From contig CALRPY020000061.1 in NCBI GenBank assembly GCA_943370145.1, positions 1 to 24,762 of the forward strand: a stretch of DNA of 24,762 nt, written 5' to 3'. This document shows positions 17,539-24,762 of this stretch, piece by piece. The number at the start of each line of letters is the position of its first letter. Position 1 is the stretch's first letter. Source of the stretch: Ga0077536 sp943370145. Lineage in GTDB: Bacteria; Pseudomonadota; Gammaproteobacteria; Ga0077536. The notes beneath the pieces are model-generated. The model was not told the origin of the DNA. It made no database searches and was given only the letters and a program-made list of their open reading frames with translations. The position numbers and the translations under genes are program-made.

Positions 17539-18590
17539 GATTTCAGTTCGCGGACCATCGCCGCGAGCGTCTGCTCGTCGTCGGGGTTGCGGACCGGGAT
17601 GCTGAATTCGATCAGCGAGGCGACCGGCGCATAGCGCACCTTGAGCTTCGCGACGATTTCGTGATGCAGGCCGACGGTCGCGAAGAGGTCCAGCACCGCG
17701 TCGTCGACCAGCGCCGACATCTCGGGCCAGCGCTGCTCGCGCGACAGCCGATTGAGGTCCTGCGCCAGCGCGCCGAGCCCGTGGGCCTCGAACACCGCGG
17801 CGTAGGCCGGGGTCGAGCCGTAGAACGCAATGCGCCCGCGGATATCGGCGATCTTCTCGACGAGGCCCGCCTCGTCCGCCGCGGTCGCCACCAGCGGCGA
17901 CACGCCGATCTCGAAGCCGGCCAGGTCGCGCCCGGCCTTTGCCGCACCGCGACGCACCGCGGGCAGCATCACCGTCTCGATGAAATGCGGGGTGCAGACC
18001 GGATGCGTGCGCAAGGCATCGGCGACCTCGCCCGCGACCTGGCACATGTACGGGTTCACGCCCGCGAGATGGATCGGGATGGGCCCGCAGGCTAGCGGCG
18101 CCGGCGTGAAGACCGGCACGTTCAGGTTGATCTCGTAGTCCGCACTCTTGTGCCTGACCGGCTGCTCGTTCTGCCAGGCCTCCCACAAGGCGCGCACGGC
18201 GAGCACGTAATTGCGCATCCACGGCCCCGGCGCCTTCCATTTCATGCCGAAGCGACGCTCGATGTGCCCCTTCACCTGGCTGCCGAGGCCCAGCACGAAG
18301 CGCCCGCCGGACAGGCGCGCGAGGCTCCAGGCCGTCATGGCGGTCACCGTCGGGCTGCGCGGAAACGCGATCGCGACCGAGGTCGCGACGCTGACGCGCC
18401 GGGTCGCCTGCAGGGCGAGGGTCGACACGATGTAGGGGTCGTCCTTGTTGTCCCGGATCGCGAGGCCGTCGAAGCCGATGCGCTCGATCAGCGTCGCATC
18501 GCCGGCGACCCCGCGGATGTCGATCGCGCCGTCCGCGACCTTCAGGCCCGAGTCCGCTTTGCCGAGCGGCAGGACGGTTTCTACTTTCAT
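17535..18590 (-). CDS. LLM-class flavin/F420-dependent oxidoreductase (first of pair)
   Basis: This is a 351-residue luciferase-like oxidoreductase, clearly paralogous to the gene that follows it (about 60% identical by eye over the first 140 residues). Shared landmarks are FPRSPTVTAMTAW, GGRFVLGLGSQVKGHIERRFGMKW, HLAGVNPYMCQVAGEVADALRTHP and FYGSTPAYAAVFE. The ATG at 18590 (MKVETVLPLGK) begins the homology; the 64-codon upstream extension crosses the divergent promoter region. It leads a minus-strand operon with its paralogue and an ADC-family enzyme, and is divergent from an MFS transporter 101 bp away. A tandem pair may act as a heteromer or on related substrates. Cofactor and substrate are not determinable here. 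Confidence 0.88.
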   Translation of the reverse strand: MKVETVLPLGKADSGLKVADGAIDIRGVAGDATLIERIGFDGLAIRDNKDDPYIVSTLALQATRRVSVATSVAIAFPRSPTVTAMTAWSLARLSGGRFVLGLGSQVKGHIERRFGMKWKAPGPWMRNYVLAVRALWEAWQNEQPVRHKSADYEINLNVPVFTPAPLACGPIPIHLAGVNPYMCQVAGEVADALRTHPVCTPHFIETVMLPAVRRGAAKAGRDLAGFEIGVSPLVATAADEAGLVEKIADIRGRIAFYGSTPAYAAVFEAHGLGALAQDLNRLSREQRWPEMSALVDDAVLDLFATVGLHHEIVAKLKVRYAPVASLIEFSIPVRNPDDEQTLAAMVRELKS

Positions 18591-18619
18591 GGTGGATTTT
18601 GCCGGTATGCTGTTTCGGT

Positions 18620-18637
18620 GCGGGCATGATCGCCCGC
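18620..18637. promoter_or_regulatory. Inverted repeat in the LLM/MFS divergent spacer
   Basis: GCGGGC-ATGATC-GCCCGC has perfect 6-bp arms and sits in the 101-bp region between two divergent start codons, where a shared operator is expected. No convincing -35/-10 pair was found on either strand. Confidence 0.3.
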
Positions 18638-18691
18638 GCGACGACAAAGGACAATTCCGGACACCTGCGCTTGTCCTGGGGGGGACGTGCA

Positions 18692-19984
18692 ATGCATCCA
18701 GAGCTTGCCGACAGTCATGCCGCGGCCGGCGGCCGCTGGCCCGAACGCTACAAGCTGGTGGCGCTGTGTGTGATCGCAGCATTCATCTGCTACATCGACC
18801 GCGTCAACATCTCCGTCGCGGTCATCGCGATGCAGGAGGAATTCGGCTGGTCCGAGACCCGCAAGGGCCTGGTGCTGTCGTCCTTCTTCGTCGGCTACAT
18901 GCTGTTCATGGCACCCAGCGGATGGCTGGCGAACCGCTACGGCGGCAAGACCATCCTCGGCCTCGCGGTATGCTGGTGGTCACTCTGGACCGTGCTCACG
19001 CCGCCCGCGGCCAGCCTCTCGTTCGCCGCGCTGATCGCCGCCCGCATCGCGATGGGCCTCGGCGAAGCGGCGATGTTCCCCGCCGTGTACAACCTGTACG
19101 GTCGCTGGGTGCCGGTCGCGGAACGCTCGCGGGCGGTGGCGCTGCTGATAGGCGGCATTCCTCTCGGCACGATGTTCGCGGTGCTGACCACGGGCTGGAT
19201 CGTGATGCGTTTCGGCTGGCCTGCGGTCTTCTACGCCTTCGGTGGCCTCGGCGTGATCTGGACTGTCATCTGGTTCCGTCGGGCCTACAACTCGCCGGGA
19301 GAGCATCCGACAATCTCGGCCGCCGAACTCCGCGTGCTGGAAGTGGAAACGGGCAGGACCTCCGCCAAGCCGGATATTCCCTGGCGCGAGATCCTGTCGT
19401 CGAGCGCCGTGTGGGCACTGATCATCAACCACTTCTGCAGCAACTGGCTGTTCTACATGCTGCTCGCCTGGTTGCCGAGCTACTTCAAGACGCAGCTCGA
19501 CATCAGCATCGCCACCGCCGGCATCTATTCGGCCGGCCCCTGGCTCGCGATGCTGGTTGGCGGCAATCTCGGCGGTGTGTTTGCCGATCGCCTGGTCAGG
19601 CGCGGAGTGGACCTCACCCTCGTGCGCAAGGCGATGCAGATCAGCGCGCTGCTGGGATCGGCCGCGTGCATGCTCGCGGCGCGCGACGTGACGACGCCCG
19701 GCATGGCGCTCGGGCTGATGTGCGGGGCGCTTGGCCTGCTCGCCCTATCCTGGTCGGGTTTCCTGCCGAACCATCTCGAGATCGCACCACGCCACGCCGA
19801 CATCCTGATGGGCATCACGAATACGGCCGGCACCGTGCCCGGCATCGTTGGCATCGCGATCACGGGCTGGATGGTCGACGTCAGCGGCACCTACACCTCG
19901 GCGTTCGCGCTGGCCGCCGGCATCAACATTTTCGGTGCCGTGGTCTGGCTGCTGTTCGGCACCGCCAAGCGCGTGATCGACTGA
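18692..19984 (+). CDS. MFS transporter, anion:cation symporter type
   Basis: This is a 430-residue inner-membrane transporter with about 12 helices. Its first helix carries FICYIDRVNISVAVIAMQEE, and the loop 2-3 motif is GWLANRYGGKTIL, both typical of the ACS (phthalate/hexuronate/sialin-like) branch of the major facilitator superfamily. GEAAMFPAVYNLYGRWVP and GITNTAGTVPGIVGIAITGW are also family-like. These carriers import organic anions with H+ or Na+. The ATG at 18692 follows a G-rich SD (GGGGGGG, 7 bases away); the upstream extension in frame is Cys-containing and lacks similarity. Divergent placement from the LLM-ADC operon suggests it imports that pathway's substrate, by inference. Confidence 0.9.
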   Translation: MHPELADSHAAAGGRWPERYKLVALCVIAAFICYIDRVNISVAVIAMQEEFGWSETRKGLVLSSFFVGYMLFMAPSGWLANRYGGKTILGLAVCWWSLWTVLTPPAASLSFAALIAARIAMGLGEAAMFPAVYNLYGRWVPVAERSRAVALLIGGIPLGTMFAVLTTGWIVMRFGWPAVFYAFGGLGVIWTVIWFRRAYNSPGEHPTISAAELRVLEVETGRTSAKPDIPWREILSSSAVWALIINHFCSNWLFYMLLAWLPSYFKTQLDISIATAGIYSAGPWLAMLVGGNLGGVFADRLVRRGVDLTLVRKAMQISALLGSAACMLAARDVTTPGMALGLMCGALGLLALSWSGFLPNHLEIAPRHADILMGITNTAGTVPGIVGIAITGWMVDVSGTYTSAFALAAGINIFGAVVWLLFGTAKRVID

Positions 19985-20053
19985 TGCCCCGAAGCCCCAG
20001 GCCTCACTTGCGCCGCGCGACGGGATGATCCACGAACACCCGCACGCGGGGGT

Positions 20054-21817
20054 TCAGGGCGTCCAGTCGATCCGGTGGCGTTCGAGATAGTCGTCCACCG
20101 CCGCGCCGACGGTCGGATGAAAGATGTCCGTCCCCAGCACGCCCATCAGTTCGAAACGAACCAGCTTCTCCTTCACGGGGTCCTTCATTTCGGCGAAGTG
20201 CAGTTCGATGCCGGCGGCCTGCAGTTGGGCGTGCACTTCGGCCACCACGTCGGCCGAGGTGACATCGATGCTGGTCACCGGTTCGGCGGCCACGATGACG
20301 CGCCTGACCGGCGTCGGCGACGCGCCGACCGCCTCGAGTATGCGTTCCTGGAACAATTCCGCATTGGCGAAGAAAAGCGGCGCATCCCAGCGGAACAGGA
20401 CGAGGCCGGGCACGCGGCGCGCGTCCGGATAGCGCTTCGTATCGTGATACCCGCGTATGCCATCGACGCGCCCGAGCACCGCGTAATGCGGGCGCCATCC
20501 ATCCCACAGGAATTCGATCACCGCCGCCCCCACCGCAAGCCCGATGCCCGGAATGGCGCCGAAGGCAGCCACGCCGGCCAGGCAGGCCATCGACAGCCAG
20601 AACTCCCAGTTCTGGATGCGATAGATGCGGTGGAGATCCTTGAATTCGAAGAGGCCGATCGCGGACGCAATCACCACCGCGGCCAGCGCGCTGGTCGGGA
20701 GCTTGCGCAGCAGGTCCGGCGCGAACACGAGCAGCAGCGCCACTGCGACCGCGCCGACGACGCCCGCCAACTGGGTCCGCGCCCCGGAGGCTTCCGCGAC
20801 CGGGGTGCGCGACGAGGACGAACTGATGGGAAAACCCTGGAAGAAACCGGCCGCGAGATTGGCGGTCCCGAGTCCGATCATCTCCTGGTTGGGGTCGACG
20901 TAGGTGCGGGTTTTCGCCGCATAGCTGCGCGACAGGACACTGGTGTCGGCGAAGGACACCATGGCCACCGCAAAGCCGCCGATGATCACGGCCTGCAAGT
21001 CCGACGCGGCTATCCACGGCGCGGCGAATGCCGGTAATCCCTGCGGCAGCGAGCCGAGCACTTTGACACCGGCAGTCTCATCGAGGTTGAAGACGCCAAC
21101 GACCACTGTCGCTGCAATCACCGCGACCAGGATGCCGGGAATGCGCTTGAAGGGCTTGAGCAGGAAGATGATCGCCAGTGAACCTGCACCAATCGCAAGC
21201 GCCGTGGGATTGGTGCTGCCATCGAGCACCGCTTCGCCGACGCGGAACAGATCGCGCACCGGGCCGTCGGTTTCAATCGAGAAGCCCATCATCTTGGGCA
21301 ACTGGCTTATCAGCACCGTGAGCGCGATACCGTTCATGTAGCCGTAACGAATCGGCTTGGACAGCAGTTCCGTGACGAAGCCGAGCCTGAACACGCCCGC
21401 GGCTATGCACACCAGACCCGACACCACGGCCAGCATGCTGGCCAGCGCAATGGCACGCCCCGGGTCGCCCTGCGACAGCGGCAGGACCACCGCGAGGATG
21501 ATGGCGGCGAGCGAGGAGTCGGGCCCGAGGACCAGGATGCGGCTCGGGCCGAACAGTGCGTAAGCGAGCAGCGGCACGATCGTCGCGTAGAGCCCGTAAA
21601 TCCCGGGGACGCCGGACGCTTCAGCGTACGCGATGCCGACCGGGACGAGCATGGTCGTCAGCACCAGGCCGGCCGTGACATCCTTGCCGAGCCACTGGGC
21701 CCGGTACTGCCGCGCCATCCGCAGGCCGGGCAGGAAACGTTGCCAACCGGTGTCGCCCGCGCCGGGACGTCCGGGTAATCGGCCCGGCTGGTTCGTCGAT
21801 CCGGCCTCGACGTTCAT
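20054..21817 (-). CDS. SulP family anion permease with STAS domain
   Basis: This is a 587-residue inner-membrane transporter of the SulP/SLC26 family, which moves sulfate, bicarbonate or related anions. A short cytoplasmic N-terminus is followed by the signature PVGIAYAEASGVPGIYGLYATIVP near TM1-2, then GPDSSLAAIILA. Many helices run to about residue 440. A C-terminal STAS domain occupies about 465-580 (LFRWDAPLFFANAELFQERI, VIVAAEPVTSIDVTSADVV, FAEMKDPVKEKL). The ATG at 21817 has GGAG 8 bases upstream. Sulfate is the usual guess, but bicarbonate transporters look alike and no partner gene decides it. It converges with the MFS gene across a 69-bp gap. Confidence 0.92.
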   Translation of the reverse strand: MNVEAGSTNQPGRLPGRPGAGDTGWQRFLPGLRMARQYRAQWLGKDVTAGLVLTTMLVPVGIAYAEASGVPGIYGLYATIVPLLAYALFGPSRILVLGPDSSLAAIILAVVLPLSQGDPGRAIALASMLAVVSGLVCIAAGVFRLGFVTELLSKPIRYGYMNGIALTVLISQLPKMMGFSIETDGPVRDLFRVGEAVLDGSTNPTALAIGAGSLAIIFLLKPFKRIPGILVAVIAATVVVGVFNLDETAGVKVLGSLPQGLPAFAAPWIAASDLQAVIIGGFAVAMVSFADTSVLSRSYAAKTRTYVDPNQEMIGLGTANLAAGFFQGFPISSSSSRTPVAEASGARTQLAGVVGAVAVALLLVFAPDLLRKLPTSALAAVVIASAIGLFEFKDLHRIYRIQNWEFWLSMACLAGVAAFGAIPGIGLAVGAAVIEFLWDGWRPHYAVLGRVDGIRGYHDTKRYPDARRVPGLVLFRWDAPLFFANAELFQERILEAVGASPTPVRRVIVAAEPVTSIDVTSADVVAEVHAQLQAAGIELHFAEMKDPVKEKLVRFELMGVLGTDIFHPTVGAAVDDYLERHRIDWTP

Positions 21818-21998
21818 GTCATGGTCTCCGGGTTCCGGTGGACTGCCGCACCGCCATGCCGCCAGCGAACCGGAGGCAGGACGTCCGGCCACGGGAATCG
21901 CCCTCCGGCGTTGCCGCGGCCCGACCCAGCTTAGTCCCGGCAGGCCGCGCCGTCGCTAGGACCAGGGGGCAATTTACCGGGGATAAAAACTGTGCAGC

Positions 21999-22253
21999 GG
22001 AGAAAAGGTGTCAGATTTGAAATCCGACACCTTTTCTCCTCTCCGGACGTCATTGCCACGGCAGCGGTGCATCCCTCGATTCACCGTTCTTCTCCGCGTC
22101 CTCCTTGCTCTCCGTGGTGAAACCCGGCGTTTCCTTAACACCGGCAGCCGGATTTTTACCACGTGGTCCGGGAAAAGGTGTCGGATTTGAAATCCGACAC
22201 CTTTTCTCCGCACAGATGGCTCAGGGGGACAGCCCGCTCCGGGAGAGGTGAAG
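21999..22253. repeat. REPIN-like element with two palindromes
   Basis: The left palindrome at 21999-22039 has 20-bp arms around one base with a single mismatch (GGAGAAAAGGTGTCAGATTT and its partner). The right palindrome at 22169-22209 repeats the same core with a 17-bp perfect inner stem (GAAAAGGTGTCGGATTT). Between them lies a fragment of the repeat family seen at 1-325 (CATTGCCACGGCAG, TTCACCGTTCTTCTCCG, TCCGTGGTGAAACCCGGCG). After the right palindrome the shared GACAGCCCG-CTCCGGGAGAGG end follows at 22228-22250. It occupies the 450-bp gap between sulP and the aldehyde dehydrogenase; no gene is visible there. Confidence 0.75.
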
Positions 22254-22267
22254 CGCCTTGTCGGCGG

Positions 22268-23713
22268 TCACGAAGAATTCGCCTGGCCCGGCGCCGAATA
22301 GCCGAGCACCGACTTCAGTTCCAGGAATTCGCCGAACGCGTGCTCGCCGAACTCGCGGCCGTTGCCCGAATGCTTGTAGCCGCCGAAGGGCACGCTGATG
22401 TCGAGGCCTGCATTGTTGATGCTGATGTAGCCGGCGCGAATGCGGGACGCGATGCGGCGCGCGTGGTCTAGGTCCCTGCTGTGCACGTAACCGCCGAGGC
22501 CGTACTCGGTGTCGTTCGCGATTGCGACCGCCTCGTCCTCGTTCGCGTAGCCGAGGATGCAGAGCACCGGCCCGAAGATTTCCTCGCGCGCGATTTCCAT
22601 GTCGTTTCTCACGTCCCGGAACACCGTCGGCCGGCAGAAGTAGCCGCTGGGCAGGCCATCGGGCCTGCCGGGGCCGCCTGTCACGAGCGTTGCGCCGGCG
22701 TCGATGCCGGACCTGATCAGGCGCTGCACCTTCTCCCACGCCTGCTCGGAAATCACCGGGCCCATGCGGCTGCCGGTCGCCGGGTCGCCCGGTGTCCAGC
22801 TTTCCGCGACCCGCCTTGCAATGGCGCAGACCTCGTCCATGCGCGCGTTCGGCACCAGCATGCGCGTCGGCGCGCGGCAGGATTGACCACTGTTCATCAT
22901 CACGCCGTTGACGCCGCCGGTGACCGCCGCTTCGAGATCGGCGTCGTCCAGGATGATGTTCGGGCTCTTGCCGCCGAGTTCCTGGTGCACGCGCTTGACC
23001 GTGGCGGCCGCGTTGCGCGCGACCTCGATGCCGGCGCGGGTCGAACCCGTGATCGAAATCATGTCGATGCCGGGATGCGCGGACAACGCGGCGCCGACCA
23101 CCGGGCCTTCACCGAAGACCAGGTTGAACACGCCGGGCGGAAGGCCGGCGGCATCGATGATTTCGGCGAGAATCCGGCCGGAAAACGGCGCGATTTCGGA
23201 CGGCTTCAGGATCACGGTGCAGCCGACCGCGAGGGCGGGCGCGGTCTTCGCGCACATCTGGTGCACAGGCCAGTTCCACGGCGTGATGAAGCCGCAGACA
23301 CCGATGGGTTCCTTCAGGACCTGATGCGTGCCCTTGCTCTCCTCGAACGCGTAGGTCCGCAGGATGTTCGCCGCGGAGCGGAAGTGGCGCGGCCCCAGCG
23401 CGGCCTGGGTGTCGCGGGCGAGCCAGGTCGGTGCCCCCATTTCCTCGCGGATGGCCACCCCCATGTCGTCGAGCCGGCGCTCGAACTCGTCGGCGATGCG
23501 CTCGAGCGCGGCAACCCGCGCGTCGCGCGAGGTCGCGGCCCAGCCGGCGAAGGCCCCGCGCGCCGCGCGCACGGCGACATCGACGTCGGCCGCGGCGCCG
23601 ATGCCGATACGACCATTGACGACGCCGCTGGCGGGATCGATCACGTCGAGGGTTTGCGGAGTGAGCGGCGGCACCCAGCGGCCGTCGATATAGAAATCCG
23701 GGTAATTGCGCAT
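22268..23713 (-). CDS. NAD(P)+-dependent aldehyde dehydrogenase
   Basis: This is a 481-residue enzyme oxidising an aldehyde to the acid, of the standard ALDH fold and length. Catalytic Cys279 is in NSGQSCRAPTRMLV and general base Glu245 in HQELGGKSPNII. Asn147 is in TPWNWP, and Lys170 in ILKPSE contacts the cofactor. EEIFGPVLCILGY and PFGGYKHSGNGREFG are further family blocks. The start MRNYPDFYIDGRWV is like broad-substrate ALDHs used in catabolism. The SD is weak (GGAAAG). It is divergent from an enoyl-CoA hydratase-family gene by 242 bp, in which no clear promoter was found. The substrate is unknown. Confidence 0.93.
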   Translation of the reverse strand: MRNYPDFYIDGRWVPPLTPQTLDVIDPASGVVNGRIGIGAAADVDVAVRAARGAFAGWAATSRDARVAALERIADEFERRLDDMGVAIREEMGAPTWLARDTQAALGPRHFRSAANILRTYAFEESKGTHQVLKEPIGVCGFITPWNWPVHQMCAKTAPALAVGCTVILKPSEIAPFSGRILAEIIDAAGLPPGVFNLVFGEGPVVGAALSAHPGIDMISITGSTRAGIEVARNAAATVKRVHQELGGKSPNIILDDADLEAAVTGGVNGVMMNSGQSCRAPTRMLVPNARMDEVCAIARRVAESWTPGDPATGSRMGPVISEQAWEKVQRLIRSGIDAGATLVTGGPGRPDGLPSGYFCRPTVFRDVRNDMEIAREEIFGPVLCILGYANEDEAVAIANDTEYGLGGYVHSRDLDHARRIASRIRAGYISINNAGLDISVPFGGYKHSGNGREFGEHAFGEFLELKSVLGYSAPGQANSS

Positions 23714-23955
23714 GAGTCTTTCCGTATGCTCGATAGTGGGACGCCGGCGTCACGCGGTTCAGCGACACCTCGATGGGCAGCCGGGTTCGCCGCACGATTG
23801 CGCGTTCCAGGCGAGACGGGCGGTGCCGGCGTGTCCCAAATTCCGGGTTTGGCCGCAGCTTGTCAATTGCGCTGGTGCAGCGGACGCGCGCTCGCCGCGG
23901 CTCCGCGTGATCCACTACGCTGTCGCGACACGCAGCAGTCCCTGGAGACCCGGCC

Positions 23956-24741
23956 ATGCAGTACGAGACGATCACCGTCACCACCGCCGATCACGTCACC
24001 CGCATCACGCTGAACCGCCCGGAAGTGATGAACGCGATCAACCAGCGGATGCATGACGAACTGGAGCACGCCTTCGACCGCTTCGCCATCGACGATGCGC
24101 AGTACCTCTGCGTGATTCGGGGCGCCGGCGAGCGGGCCTTTTCGGCCGGCAGCGACCTGAAGGCAATCGCCAAGAGCGGCAGGCCGAACGTGTATCCGGA
24201 GCACGGCTACGCCGGCCTCATCGAACGGTTCGATCTCGACAAGCCGCTGATCGCGGCGGTGGACGGAGTCGCCGTCGGCGGCGGCTTCGAGCTCGCGCTG
24301 GCCTGCGACATCATCCTCGCCACCACGCGCTCGCGCTTCGGCCTGCCGGAGCCGCTGGTGGGCGCTGTCGCCCTCGGCGGCGGCATGCACCGGCTCGCGC
24401 GCCAGATCGGTCTCAAGCAGGCCATGGGCATGATCCTGACCGGCAACCTCGTCGACGCCGCCGACGCCTGGCGGATGGGCTTCGTGACCGCGCTGGTGGA
24501 ACCCGCGGCGCTGTCGACGGCCATCGACGACTGGTGCGCCCGCATCCTGCGCTGCGCGCCGCTCGCCATCCGCGCGTCCAAGCAGAGCGTGATGCTGGGA
24601 CTGGACGAAGCGGGCGTCGAGCAGGCGATGGCGCGACAGGCGGGCTATCCCGCCTTCGCGGCCTGGCAGGACTCTGCAGACCGGATTGAAGGGGCGGCGG
24701 CCTTTGCCGGGAAACGGCCGCCACAGTGGCAAGGGAAATGA
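23956..24741 (+). CDS. Enoyl-CoA hydratase/isomerase family protein
   Basis: This is a 261-residue crotonase-fold enzyme acting on an acyl-CoA. The oxyanion-hole blocks are FSAGSDLKAI and AVGGGFELALACDI. Glu112 (GGGFEL) and Glu132 (FGLPEPLVG) align with the two catalytic glutamates of enoyl-CoA hydratase, so a true hydratase is plausible. The LPEP-GGGMHRLAR stretch also resembles carnitinyl-CoA dehydratase-like members. GGAG lies 8 bases before the ATG. The stop codon is inside the window. It is divergent from an aldehyde dehydrogenase, which may supply or consume the same carbon chain, by inference. Confidence 0.92.
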   Translation: MQYETITVTTADHVTRITLNRPEVMNAINQRMHDELEHAFDRFAIDDAQYLCVIRGAGERAFSAGSDLKAIAKSGRPNVYPEHGYAGLIERFDLDKPLIAAVDGVAVGGGFELALACDIILATTRSRFGLPEPLVGAVALGGGMHRLARQIGLKQAMGMILTGNLVDAADAWRMGFVTALVEPAALSTAIDDWCARILRCAPLAIRASKQSVMLGLDEAGVEQAMARQAGYPAFAAWQDSADRIEGAAAFAGKRPPQWQGK

Positions 24742-24762
24742 GCCGGCGCGCACGGCGCTGAT

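Noticed and set aside
16453..17634. 393-residue plus-strand open frame opposite the LLM genes
   Set aside because: It has no domain, SD or hydrophobic pattern, and is antisense to two confident genes.
17539..18654. 724-residue version of the second LLM gene, as if a fusion
   Set aside because: The upstream half is out of frame relative to the first LLM gene and reads as nonsense; the GTG at 17538 starts the homology.
21999..22209. CRISPR array, because of regularly spaced palindromes
   Set aside because: There are only two units, about 130 bp apart, with an intervening sequence homologous to other repeats in the window and no cas gene.
22481..24013. 510-residue plus-strand open frame opposite the aldehyde dehydrogenase
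   Set aside because: It is an antisense shadow with no motifs, running into the start of the hydratase-family gene in another frame.

Overview
This is a GC-rich bacterial chromosome segment, most likely from a gammaproteobacterium. NhaB, AcnA, a Tat-exported HiPIP, PEP-CTERM proteins with a PrsT-type TPR protein, and REP-like repeats of the CCCTCACCCG...CTCTCCCG kind fit that group. Nothing here fixes the genus. No tRNA, rRNA, CRISPR array, transposase or phage gene was seen.

Positions 1-7070 hold a PEP-CTERM module. Two related secreted proteins with PEP-CTERM sorting tails lie in tandem on the minus strand. Divergent from them is a 956-residue TPR protein resembling PrsT of the exosortase system. 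Each PEP-CTERM gene has a sigma-54-type -24/-12 promoter a few tens of bases upstream, which fits the known RpoN control of PEP-CTERM genes. The module lies between two inverted copies of a repeat matching over 325 bp (about 96% identical by eye). The right copy belongs to a 515-bp element with perfect 13-bp ends. No exosortase is in the window, so these substrates depend on sorting machinery elsewhere.

Positions 7071-12703 hold housekeeping and ion genes: aconitase acnA, a DUF3465 protein, the Na+/H+ antiporter nhaB, and a small secreted protein of unknown function.

Positions 12897-15487 are minus-strand genes: a compact set (DUF486 membrane protein, two small cupins, DmeF-like metal exporter) preceded by a HiPIP electron carrier. 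Positions 15669-19984 look like a catabolic or redox locus: two tandem luciferase-like flavin/F420 oxidoreductases with a 4-bp overlap, an acetoacetate-decarboxylase-family enzyme, and a divergent MFS anion symporter. The substrate is unknown.

Positions 20054-24741 carry a SulP permease, a REPIN-like repeat with two near-perfect palindromes around a fragment of the same repeat family, an aldehyde dehydrogenase, and a divergent enoyl-CoA hydratase-family gene.

The most notable signals are the paired sigma-54 promoters at the PEP-CTERM paralogues, the inverted repeats around that module, the 515-bp element and its relatives, and the LLM/LLM/ADC/MFS cluster.
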